Shown here piece by piece: positions 53,442 through 64,000 of a stretch of DNA of 64,000 nt. The notes below the pieces were generated by a model. That model worked only from the letters and a program-made list of their open reading frames with translations. It was not told the DNA's origin and searched no databases. Both the position numbers and the translations under genes were made by a program. Numbering within the stretch: the first letter of the stretch is position 1; the number at the start of each line of letters is the position of its first letter. The stretch is from Mesoplasma melaleucae (GTDB taxonomy: Bacteria; Bacillota_I; Bacilli_A; Mycoplasmatales; Mycoplasmataceae): positions 496,001 through 560,000 of the forward strand of contig NZ_CP024964.1 in NCBI RefSeq assembly GCF_002804105.1, written 5' to 3'.

Positions 53442-55280
53442 TTAAATATTTTGTTTTTCTTCTAATAAACCTGCTTCATATAAGTTTTTAAAGTGACCTT
53501 CAATTTTAACTAGTTCTTTAAAAGTACCTTGTTGTACAACACCTTTGGCATTACCACCAAGCACAATAATATGATCAACGTTTTTAATTGTTGAAAGTCT
53601 ATGTGCAATTGTAAAGCTTGTTCTGCCTTTCATCAACTCATTTAGTTTTGCTTGAATTTCTTTTTCCACAATATTATCTAAAGCACTTGTAGCTTCATCT
53701 AAGATTAAAATTTGTGGATCTTTTAAAATCATTCTAGCAATAACTAATCTTTGTTTTTGTCCACCAGATAACATAAATCCTCGTTCACCAAGAATTGTAT
53801 TATAATCTTCTGGTCATGACATAATTAGTTTATGAATTTCAGCTTTTTTACATGCTTCAATCACTTGTTCATTACTTGCTTCAAATCTACCATACTTAAC
53901 GTTTTCAAACACATCCCCAAATAAAATTTGTGGTTCTTGTTCTACATATCCAATATGTCTTAAATAACTTGATAAATTTAAATCTTTTAAATTTTGATCT
54001 TTATTAATAATGATTTCTCCATTGCTTGGATCATAAAATCTTAATAATAAACGTGCAATTGTTGATTTACCACTTCCAGTTTCACCAACAAAGGCATATG
54101 ACTTACCTTCTTCAAATGTAAAGTTAAATTTAGGTAAGATTAATTTTTCTAATTTTTCAGGATATCTAAATTCAATATCTTTAAATACAATATCCCCTTT
54201 AATATCATTAACAATAATTCCATCAGTATAATGTGGATTTAATCTTGATTCATCATTTAGTAATTCTGAAACGTGTGTACTTGCTACTCCAGACATTGCC
54301 AATGAGAATGTAATTCCCTTTAAACTATTATAAGTTGCGATTAAACTTGCTTGGTTAATCATATAAGCTGGGAATACAACAGCAAAGAATAATGCTGATG
54401 CATATTGATCTCCTTGAATTGAATAAATTATCCCTGCAATAATTGGAATCGCAAATTGTAAGATCATTGATCCAGCATAAACTGTAGTCATTAAGAATGA
54501 TAAGTTTAAAATTGCTGGTTTATGTGCTTTAAAGTTAATTTCTTGTTGATTTTCTAAAAAAGCTTTTTCATAATCTTCTGTTCCAGTTGATTTAATTAAT
54601 CTAATTGTTCCAACTCTATCTGTTACATTACCATTAACTTCTTCATAAACATCTCTAACAACAGCATATTTTTGTACTGTTTTAACATAGAATACAAAGT
54701 ATAAAATTAATAATGCAAAGTAGATAATTGATCCAAAGATTGCAATTTTTCAAGCAAGAATGAATGTCATAGTAAATGCTACAAGAAATTGTGAAAGTGA
54801 AATTCCAATATTAGTTGGAATTCTCACAGCTCCATCACCTAAGTTTTGGGTATCAGCTACAACACTAGTAAGAATTTGTCCGATTTTTTTATCTGAATAG
54901 TATGAAATATCTTGTCTTACTAATTTTTCAAGAATTTTATTTCTTAAATCTACTTCAATTCTTCTTCCTAGAATTCATGAGAAGTAGTTAAATACAAATG
55001 TTCCAAGTGCATCTAATAAGATCATTGATACAGCAACAATAATAATTGTTGTTGAACTTCATCCTCATCATAAAGTAGCTTCATCTGAATTTATTACTCC
55101 ATTTTCGCTTTTAATTGCTAATACTATTTGTTGTGTTAAAAGAGGTATTGTGGCTCTAGTCAAACAAAAAGATAAAATAGTAACAGTTAAAATTAAAGTG
55201 ATTCATCAATATTTAACATAATATCTTGAAATGATTCTAAAGAATTCAGCATTTCTGGATACATCTTTTTTTGTTTTCAT
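53442..55280 (-). CDS. ABC exporter half-transporter, first of a tandem pair
   Basis: A 612-residue protein. Membrane helices span about residues 25-330. The intracellular loop is [19 protein letters not shown]. The ATPase domain shows [40 protein letters not shown] and TIAHRLST. All catalytic residues are present in both partners, so a heterodimer would have two working ATP sites. Closely related to the product of 31338-33278. The ATG at 55280 is preceded by GAGGGAAAT. Intact. Confidence 0.9.
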
Positions 55281-55377
55281 ATTTCCCTCTTTTTCTAATA
55301 ATTTTACAATATATAAATAATATCATTAACTTTAAAAATTTAATAGAACAAAATCTAATTTTAAAATAAAAATAAGT

Positions 55378-55402
55378 TAATAAAAATGCCGAAGCATTTT
55401 TA
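55378..55402. terminator. Bidirectional hairpin terminator
   Basis: AAAAATGC, loop CGAA, GCATTTTT, flanked by T-rich sequence on both strands, between the dead RpiR gene and the ABC exporter pair. The rest of 55281-55405 holds no gene. Confidence 0.75.
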
Positions 55403-55405
55403 TTT

Positions 55406-56153
55406 TTATAAATTTGATAATATTTTTGTAAATAAATAATTTAATACAATTGATCTAATTGATAAGTAAATTTCCATATTTGTTTCTTGATGTAACACTA
55501 TTAAATTATCATTATCAATAAATTTATGAGTTTACGATGTTGATGTTACTACAAATATATTTCTTTTGCTTTTGAATGCTTGGTTATATAAACTAATCAG
55601 ATTTTGATTATCTAAGCATGAAGCAAAGAATAAGCATAAATAATTTGTTTCACTTTTATCAATTCAAATATCATGTAAGCGTCTTTGATTATTAAAACAA
55701 GATTCAATATTCATAAATTGTAGTTTACTAGCAAACAGTTCTACATTTTTATTTTGTTCATATGAAGAAAATATATAAACTTTACTTGCAGTTTTAATGG
55801 ATTCATCAATTTATTAATTTGTAAATCTTGTGAATCAATTTAATCTAAGTATTTGTTAATTAAATTTCTTATATTAGTTTTTTGATTTTTATTTTTAGTT
55901 TTTGATTTTTCGAATGGCTTATATAACTCTTGTTCAACTTTTATTCTGACAATAATTTTTCTAAAACCTTCATATCCATACTTTTTTGAAAAAGCTGTTT
56001 AGTCAGATTCAGATATAAAACATACTTCAGAACATTCTTTACTTGTTGGAATAATTCCTTTATCTAAACAATCAATTAAATATTTAGCAATCATTTTATT
56101 AGATGTTGTTTCATTGCTCTCATATATTGATTTAAGTTCTCTCTTATACTTTT
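55406..56153 (-). pseudogene. MurR/RpiR family sugar regulator, degraded
   Basis: The N-terminal helix-turn-helix is recognisable: NKMIAKYLIDCLDKGIIPTS, ECSEVCFISESD, then an in-frame TAA and TAFSKKYGYEGFRKI, the usual end of the RpiR HTH. The SIS sugar-phosphate domain is suggested by LDNQNLISLYNQAFKSKRNIFVV and IDNDNLIVLHQETNMEIYLSIRSIVLN. At least three stops interrupt it. RpiR proteins often control phospho-sugar genes, and a dead PTS gene and 6-phospho-beta-glucosidase lie 2.5 kb away. Confidence 0.7.
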
Positions 56154-56493
56154 AAACATTTTTTAACTCTAAAGTACTTCTTAAAAATATTAAATACTTA
56201 TAACTATTTTTTATATATACAAAAGTTAGTGCATTTTTTTATATAAAAATATTGTAGAAAAGGCAAATAAGATTGTGATATTTTGGATTAGCGTTTTTTA
56301 AATATCACAATACCTCACAGATAGTTAGATTAACCTAATTTCATTTAAGTATGAGATCAAAGCTTCTGGATTATTAAAAAGTTATGATTTAGTATATTAC
56401 TAAATTAGTCTTTTCTACTTATGATTGTAATACAAATAAGAGCTGCAGTTGCAGCTTTTTCTGTTATTTCATTAATTATTATAGATCATTTAG
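56154..56493. other. Gene-free stretch with two hairpins
   Basis: No protein of note on either strand. An inverted repeat TTGTGATATT/AATATCACAA spans 56273-56309 with a GC-poor loop of about 18 bases. AGCTGCA, GT, TGCAGCT followed by TTTTT at 56441-56463 has the shape of a plus-strand terminator, but no plus-strand gene remains upstream of it. Confidence 0.5.
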
Positions 56494-57206
56494 TTAAACT
56501 CAATTATTTGATAATTCTATTTTATTATTGCTTATACATAAATAAACGTTTTCTAAGTTAATGTTGTTTATATCACAAGCTTTCTTCATTAAAGATATAT
56601 TAGTTTTTTCATTAATTTCTTTTCTTGTTGCTCCACCTAAGTCAAAAAGAAAAATTGTGTTTGTATTTATTAATGATATTTTTTTGCTAAAAATGTCAAT
56701 TTGTTCTTTACTTAATAATTCTTTATATTGATTTTCTGAATTTTTGTTTACGTTGCTTTTTTTATCTAATTCGTCATATTGTACTTTAAATAATAAAGAA
56801 CAGCATTTTATTTCTAATTTTTTAGTATTTTCAAATTCTATTAAAAAAAATTAGGTGTTTTACATTTAAAAATTTTTAAAATTTTATAGCCTTCATAATA
56901 TTTTGGCATAATATGTTGAATATAATCTCTTAAAATATAAATTTGTTTTTCAAAATTTTTTAATGAATGTTCATGATTTTTGAAGCAAAATTCTCTTTGT
57001 TCAATATTATCTGAACAACAAATAAAATTACCTAAATAAGCATGAATGTCCATATCTTCGCTTTTTGAAAAAATTATGCCATAAATATCTTGACTTCTAT
57101 CTAATGTCGTATTATTTTTATCATAAATCAATACAGGACATTTTTCAGATTGCTTATTTAAATTTTCAATGAATTCTTTATTTATTTTATTTTTTATTTC
57201 TGTCAT
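56494..57206 (-). pseudogene. Gene split by a T8 run, partner of DUF2130
   Basis: The first part (56841-57206) encodes 121 residues, starting TEIKNKINKEFIENLNKQSE and ending CKTPNFF at TAA. The next 115 residues continue without any other lesion in the adjacent frame (LIEFENTKKLEIKCCSLLFK, FLFDLGGATRKEINEKTNI, NNKIELSNNWV, stop at 56494). The junction is a run of eight T. One extra T gives a single 237-residue protein. Its ATG follows the DUF2130 stop with no gap. Family unknown; mixed alpha/beta, several Cys, no membrane segment. It may be a recent pseudogene, a phase-variable gene or a sequencing error. Confidence 0.65.
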
Positions 57207-58511
57207 TTATTCTCCTTCTACAACCATTTCACCCAGTATTTTAGCAAGTCCCTTTTGAACTTTATTAAAGAACTGTTGGTTGATTACATTAATTGATTTT
57301 TTAATTCTTGATGAATTACGTTCTAAACTATCTGCAACTTTATCAAGATCTTCTAATTCCTTTTGCATTTTTTTATAAGCAATTGGAAATTGTGTAGTTC
57401 AATATTCATTCAATTCTTCTTTTTGTTTTTCTAATTCCTTCAATAATTCATTATTTGAATTATTTGTAAACGCTTTAGCTTTTTGATTATATTCAAATTC
57501 AAATTCCACTAATCTTCTTACAATTTGGCCAACAAATATAAAACTTTCTGAATCAGTAATTCATATATTTTCATATTCATCACTTCTAATAAATGGTAAT
57601 CCTGGATGCTTATCATTAAAGCTTGTTGCAATTAAAACTCCATATTTAGTTTTGTTATTTGCTACATCAGTTGAAAGTTTTGAAACTCATGCATTACTTC
57701 ATTCAGCATTTTTTACTTCATAAACAATTTTTCCAATTTCTTCTTTTTTATGATTTTTAATTATTTGCAAATAATCCGCTTTTCTTTCACCAGTAGTAAT
57801 TTTTTCAATTCCATCAAATAATGAGAATGCCTTAACTAAATCTTCATAAACTTCATGTTCAAAGTTTTCACCTTTACGTTTTGAGTTAATAATTTTGAAT
57901 TCACGGTTAGCTAAATTTAATTCAGCAATTCGCTTTTCATAATCTAGCTCTTTTGTCTTAAATTGTAATTCTTTATTATTATTCAAATTTTCAATTTCAA
58001 TTTTTTTCTTGTTTAATTCAAGTTTTAAATTATTGATTTCTTGATTAAAATAATTAGTTAAAACTTCTTTATTTTTTTCAACTTCAAGATTTAATTTTTC
58101 AGCTAATAATTTAATTTCAATTTCTTTATTAGACAACTTAATTTTTAAATCATTTTCAATATCATTAAATGTTTTTGATAAATCATTTTTTTCTTTATCA
58201 ATTTCTAATGCTTTTTGTTCATTTAATTTATTAATTAAATTATCTTTTTGACTTAATGAAATATTTAATACTTCAATCTCCTTGTTAAATTGATTAATCA
58301 TTTCTTGTTTAACAAGATTGATTTCAGTTGCTTGTTTTTCATTTAGTTGTTCAACTATTTCATTTCTTACCTGATTTCTAATTTTAATTTCTTGTTTTTG
58401 TTTTAATTCATTCAAATAATTTTCAACTAAAGTTCAGTTCGAATCATGATTTTTAAATGAGTCTTTAGTAATTTTTTGTCCACAATTTGGACAACTAAAA
58501 ATAATATCCAT
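57207..58511 (-). CDS. DUF2130 coiled-coil protein with nuclease-like C-terminal domain
   Basis: A 434-residue protein. A Zn-ribbon-like start, MDIIFSCPNCGQKITKDSFKNH, is followed by a long coiled coil (about residues 40-210, heptads rich in Leu, Lys, Glu and Asn). A folded domain then contains KGENFEHEVYEDLVKAF, ERKADYLQII (Asp about 246) and KIVYEVKNAEWSN (Glu265, Lys267), which fits a PD-(D/E)xK nuclease core, then KYGVLIATSFND. A second coil closes the protein. The layout matches DUF2130. Intact, upstream of the split gene in one unit. Role unknown; defence or DNA repair is speculative. Confidence 0.85.
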
Positions 58512-58702
58512 ACGAATATTCCTTTCTTTTTATGCAAATTTTAGTTATTTGAGAAATTAGAATAAACACTTGCTGTCACTCTTGTTCACTTTCTGTTAAT
58601 CTAAGGTTACTAACCTACTATTATTATACTCTTATTAGCTATTAAAAGATATACCTAGAACCAAAAAAATTTCACATTTTCATGCAGAATTTTTAAAGTA
58701 AT
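58512..58702 (-). promoter_or_regulatory. Upstream region of DUF2130 with small palindrome
   Basis: Minus strand GAGTATAATAAT holds a good -10 box (TATAAT) near 58630, and GGTTAGTAACC at about 58606-58616 is an 11-base palindrome just downstream, where an operator could sit. No clear -35 box. No gene in this interval. Confidence 0.4.
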
Positions 58703-60141
<1,439 letters not shown>

Positions 60142-60145
60142 GTTT

Positions 60146-60924
60146 AACATCTTTTAACATTCATTTTTTGTTTAATTTGTGATATATAACTATATTCATC
60201 AAACAAAATGTTATTTGTTCTTTCCTTAAAATATTTAACTTTTGAAAATACAAATGTCATTACCGATGATATTGAAAAACCTAAAGCAACACTTAATATA
60301 CCTCAAACAATTGATCCGTCAGCTCATTATCAACATTGATACCTTCTAGAGCTTTTGATGCGAAACCAATAATTCGAAGAATTCCAAATGGTGCTGCGTT
60401 TGTTCAAACACCAGCTGATGTATAAAGTAAAGAACCAAAATAAGCCCCAATTGCTGATCAATTAATAGATATAAATATTTAAGTGAAATTGAATAAATTG
60501 CTGGTTCTGTTACTTCTGCAAAAAATGCTGATATTCCATTTAAATACGCAGTATTTTTAACTTCTTTACAATGTTTGTTAATATATCCAAATGTTAAACA
60601 TCCAACAGGTAAACAAATATTTGAAATAATTAACAATGTCATTATAAATCTTTCGTTAAATTTCATAATATCTTGCATTAAGATTGGTCTAATTGTTCTG
60701 TGTAAGCCAAACACAACCATTGGTGCATAAAACATTTCAATTAATGGTGTAAAGATATATTTTGTTAAATGATGTGTCATTAAGAAGTTAAATCCAATTG
60801 ACATATAGTTTTTAATGATTAGACCAGCAGGAGCAATTGTAAAAATTGTTATAATAACTGTTCCTGCGGTCATAACCATTGGTTGAATAAGCAATCTAGC
60901 ACTGCCTAGTTTTATTTTGTTCAA
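60146..60924 (-). pseudogene. PTS sugar permease IIC domain, truncated
   Basis: A stretch of about 190 residues still reads: GTVIITIFTIAPAGLI, FYAPMVVFGLHRTIRPILMQD, CLPVGCLTFGYINKHCKEVKNTAYLNGISAFFAEVTEPAIYSISLKYLY. These match the beta-glucoside/trehalose-type IIC, including the TEPAIY motif. The frame then breaks near 60470, and the C-terminal part reads on in another frame as YFGSLLYTSAGVWTNAAPFGILRI. The IIB domain and N-terminal helices are missing. The upstream end abuts an unrelated membrane protein fragment. Confidence 0.75.
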
Positions 60925-61506
60925 TTAATTTAATTAAATTATTAACAATTTTAATAATTATTTTTTTAGATTGTTCTGGATGCATTTCTGTTAATTTAAT
61001 AATTAAATAACTCTTTGTTACTTGATCATAACTAGTTTTTTTAATTAACTTATCTTCGATAATGATTTTCTTATTAATTAGTATTATGCTTTGATGTTCA
61101 TCATATGGTTTGAATGTATAATTTGCTTCAATATTTTCAAGTTCTTCTTTTTCTTGTTCTAAGAAAAATAGAATAAACGTTAATACTACTAACAAAAGAA
61201 TTGTAAATACATATACTCAGTTAATTAAAGCATCAAAGAAAATTGGTACTAAGAAACTATTTTCACTATATAAAACTGATTGAACCATTGAATAAAACCA
61301 ATTTACCCAATAAAAAAGTTTTTAAGATTTACAAATCAGTTATCTACCACATAAGATTCTAAAACAATACCAATCTTGGCTTTTCATTCATCATTTCCAA
61401 TGTAAATATTATTTAGAATTTTAAAAATGATCATTAACGTTGTTGAAAGTAAAATTAATAATAAGATAATTGATAATTTAAATTTGTCATTTTTGACTAT
61501 CTTCAT
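60900..61506 (-). pseudogene. Two-helix membrane protein fragment joined to the PTS remnant
   Basis: Starts MKIVKNDKFKLSIILLLILLSTTLMIIFKIL with one membrane helix and breaks at a TAA near 61316. It goes on with FLVPIFFDALINWVYVFTILLLVVLTFILFF, a second helix. A cytoplasmic part follows (YTFKPYDEHQSIILINKKII and EMHPEQSKKIIIKIVNNLIK). At 60900-60924 it runs into the IIC sequence in a different frame, so a deletion probably joined two genes. The family is not recognised. Confidence 0.5.
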
Positions 61507-61509
61507 AAA

Positions 61510-64000
61510 TTATTCCTTATCTTTCTTTTTAATACCAATAAATACAGTAGCAACAGAAATTGCAACAATATTAATTCCAGCTAAAACTCATAATGAAACT
61601 TTCATAACTTTGTTTTGTTTTTTACCAACAAATGATTTATTACCATTAGAATTTGGATCGACTTTAAAAGTTAAAGTTACACTTCCTGTATAAATTTCAC
61701 TTGAATTGTTTGGTTCAATTATCACTTGTGCTTCTTCTTCAATAAATACAACATTAATATCAAATTGTGCTCAACTCACATCTAAATTTTTTGTTTTGAT
61801 TAAGTTTATTAAGTCTACTACATTAAATTGATTTTTAGCGACTGTATCAGTTGAGACATTAATAATGTTTTTCACATCTCTTGTAGCAACTATTTTAACT
61901 TTAATTGAACCATTATATAAACCATCATCTTGTTTATCTTCAATAAATAAACAATCTTTTAATGAATCTAAAGAAATATTTACTTCATGTCAGTAAAATA
62001 CCAATTGACCATACTGACATATAATGTTCTAGTTAATGCATCAATATCTTCTTTATCTTCTTCTCTGATTAACACACCTTTAGCAAACTTTTTTGATAAT
62101 TTACTAAATCATATTCAATAAAATAGCTTCCTTCAATGGCTCCTGAATAAACTTCTGAATGTTCATTAGCAACCACTTCAAAGTTATATCGATCAACTAA
62201 TTTAATATGTAATTCATCAAAACATACATTTTCACTTTCATGATTATTTTGAGTTTTTGTCATTAAGACATCTTTTAAACTAGTTAGCATTTTAGCTTCA
62301 GTATCTTTATCAATATCTAAAACATCAATACGACCTAAATCAATTGGATCAAGAATAACTTTAGTTAATTCTTTTAGTTTAATTTGAACAGGAACTTCAA
62401 TATGTTGTTCTTCTTCAGATCTTGTTTTAATATATGTAAAGCCAACTTTTAAATTATTTACAGCAGTAATTTTGCCAATCCCAATATCTGGTTCGTGAAC
62501 TGTTGGAGAAGTTGTTACTTCAAATGAAATATCTTTGATATTAATTTCTATTCAACCCTTCTTGTCTTGTAAGTATTCAAAAATATCTTCAGTTTTAGTA
62601 TCTTCATAGAAGATAAAAGTTTTTTGTTCAGGTGGTTCACCTGTCATATATACAAATAAATCATCTTCTGCAAGATTACGAATTTTAGGAATTTGAATTA
62701 CAACTTCAACACTTAAATACTCTGAGTTTTTATTACCTTTAAGTGTAATAATTCCAAATTCATCAACTTTTGAAATTTTAATATCAATTGATAGATCAGT
62801 TTCATTAACTGAACCTAAACCTAAAATTAAGTTTAAGCGATCAATGATTTGATTTTCATCAATTAGGTTTGATACTTTACTAATATTGAATTTACTTAAA
62901 TCATATTTCAACTTATTTATTTAAATGGTATTAGCATCACTTACTTTAGTTGAGCTTGGACTTTCTTTTACACCAATATAACCATCAACTCCAACTTTTG
63001 CTGGATTTTTTCTTTCAATATTAATATCATCATTTCAACTCTAGTCTTGTTACTTGTTTTTGCAATGATTACATTAATTAAATTAATAATTTCATCATCA
63101 GTTGATTCATTAGTTAATTCTTCATCTTCAAAATCTAAATCTTTTAAACTAATCGCTCCACTTGCTGGTAAAACAATTGTTTGTTCACCAGTTAAATGTG
63201 TAGCTCCACTGGTTGCTTTAACAATCGCTACTCCATTTTTATCTGCTATGGTTTTGTAATTGAGATATCTGTTTGGTTAGTAATTTTATCAAGTGAAAGT
63301 AAACTATTATTTTTTTCTGATTGTTGATAAATTTCATTAACAATAATGTTTTTAAAATATTCGTCATCTTCATTACCAGTAATTATTAATGTTGGGAATC
63401 TTGTTTTTGCGATATCATAAACTAAATGTGGGATTTCAATTGTTTGTTCATTCATCACTAATCTTGAATTATTTTCAGCTGAAATTTCAATTTTACCTGA
63501 TTCATCATAACTAGCTTTTTAAATTTCAATATGAATATCATTACTTTTAATTTTAGCTCATGTTACTTCTTTTAATGCATCTAAAATTTCAATATCTTTA
63601 ATATCATTTGAAATATTAATAATATCTTTAATTGCATTCTTATCATTTGCTAAATCAATTTTGGCATTATTAGTAGGTCTTAATCTAACAATTGAAGTAA
63701 TAACATTATTTGGTTGTTTTTCTTCATCAAAGAATTGTACATATAAGTCATATCTTTTATTTGCATCTTCATCAGGAATTTGAATTTCTAATATTGATTC
63801 TTTTTATCATCTTTGTTATAAACAACGCCATTTTCAATTGGTGTTTCTGTATCTTGTTCTGTTAATAATACTTTTGTAATATATGAATTAGCTGATAGTG
63901 TTAAATTTGGTTTTGACTGATTTTGGTTATATCATACAAATACTTCACCATTAGGTCCGATATTTCAATCTAATGCATTTGCACCAAGTAAATTAGAAGA
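61510..64000 (-). pseudogene. Large membrane-anchored surface protein, degraded, start beyond window
   Basis: At least 830 residues in several frames. The C-terminus is intact: NGNKSFVGKKQNKVMKVSLW, then a membrane helix (VLAGINIVAISVATVFIGI) and KKKDKE. The outside part consists of beta-rich domains with recurring IxxIxxxxDVLDIDKDTEAKM-like helices and YxGxV strands (VIIEPNNSSEIYTGSV near 61700, NEHSEVYSGAIEGS near 62140). Stops or shifts occur near 63800, 63520, 63240, 63040, 62920, 62060 and 61995. The YxGxV element is also found in the repeat lipoprotein at 49.7-51.5 kb. Confidence 0.7.

Overview
The window reads as chromosome of a wall-less, very AT-rich bacterium of the class Mollicutes. 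The clearest sign is that almost every long gene only stays open if TGA is read as tryptophan (genetic code 4): ftsA, pheT, lon, dnaK, ruvB and the ABC exporters all break at TGA codons that fall on conserved Trp or neutral positions. Gene content (mraZ-rsmH-ftsA-ftsZ-sepF, lon, a full hrcA-grpE-dnaK-dnaJ set, a purine riboswitch) fits the Spiroplasma/Entomoplasma branch, most like Mesoplasma. That placement is inference; no database was searched. Practically every gene lies on the minus strand, so transcription runs from high to low coordinates.

Region 1 (1-16.5 kb): ileS (cut by the window edge) behind a T-box leader; an alpha/beta hydrolase; the division cluster mraZ-rsmH-ftsA-ftsZ-sepF with its own promoter and terminator; pheS-pheT-yceD-rpmF ending in a terminator; a 1415-residue FtsX-like permease. 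Region 2 (16.5-21.6 kb): one complete 16S-23S-5S rRNA operon with promoter, RNase III-type processing stalks and terminator, and no spacer tRNA. Region 3 (21.6-45 kb): housekeeping genes rarA, lon, tig, efp, fmt, an ECF-type membrane component, a two-nuclease DUF2779 protein, an ABC exporter, mnmA, a dead NCS2 purine permease with its own purine riboswitch, dnaJ-dnaK-grpE-hrcA, clpB and thyA. Three CIRCE operators (before lon, hrcA and clpB) tie proteolysis, disaggregation and refolding into one HrcA regulon.

Region 4 (45-64 kb) is a decay zone. ruvA and ruvB are both disrupted. They are followed by a dead secreted-protein/ABC ATPase/ABC permease cassette, a dead tandem-repeat lipoprotein, a dead RpiR regulator, a dead 6-phospho-beta-glucosidase, a dead PTS IIC, and a large degraded membrane-anchored surface protein running off the window end. 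Intact islands inside this zone are a tandem pair of ABC exporters (51.6-55.3 kb) and a DUF2130 nuclease-like coiled-coil protein. The gene following DUF2130 is split by a run of eight T.

The most interesting points are the loss of both RuvAB subunits, the riboswitch that seems to have decayed with its gene, the DUF2779 fusion of two nuclease folds, the DUF2130 pair with a homopolymer switch or lesion, and a repeat family shared by two degraded surface proteins. No CRISPR array, insertion sequence, prophage or tRNA gene was seen.
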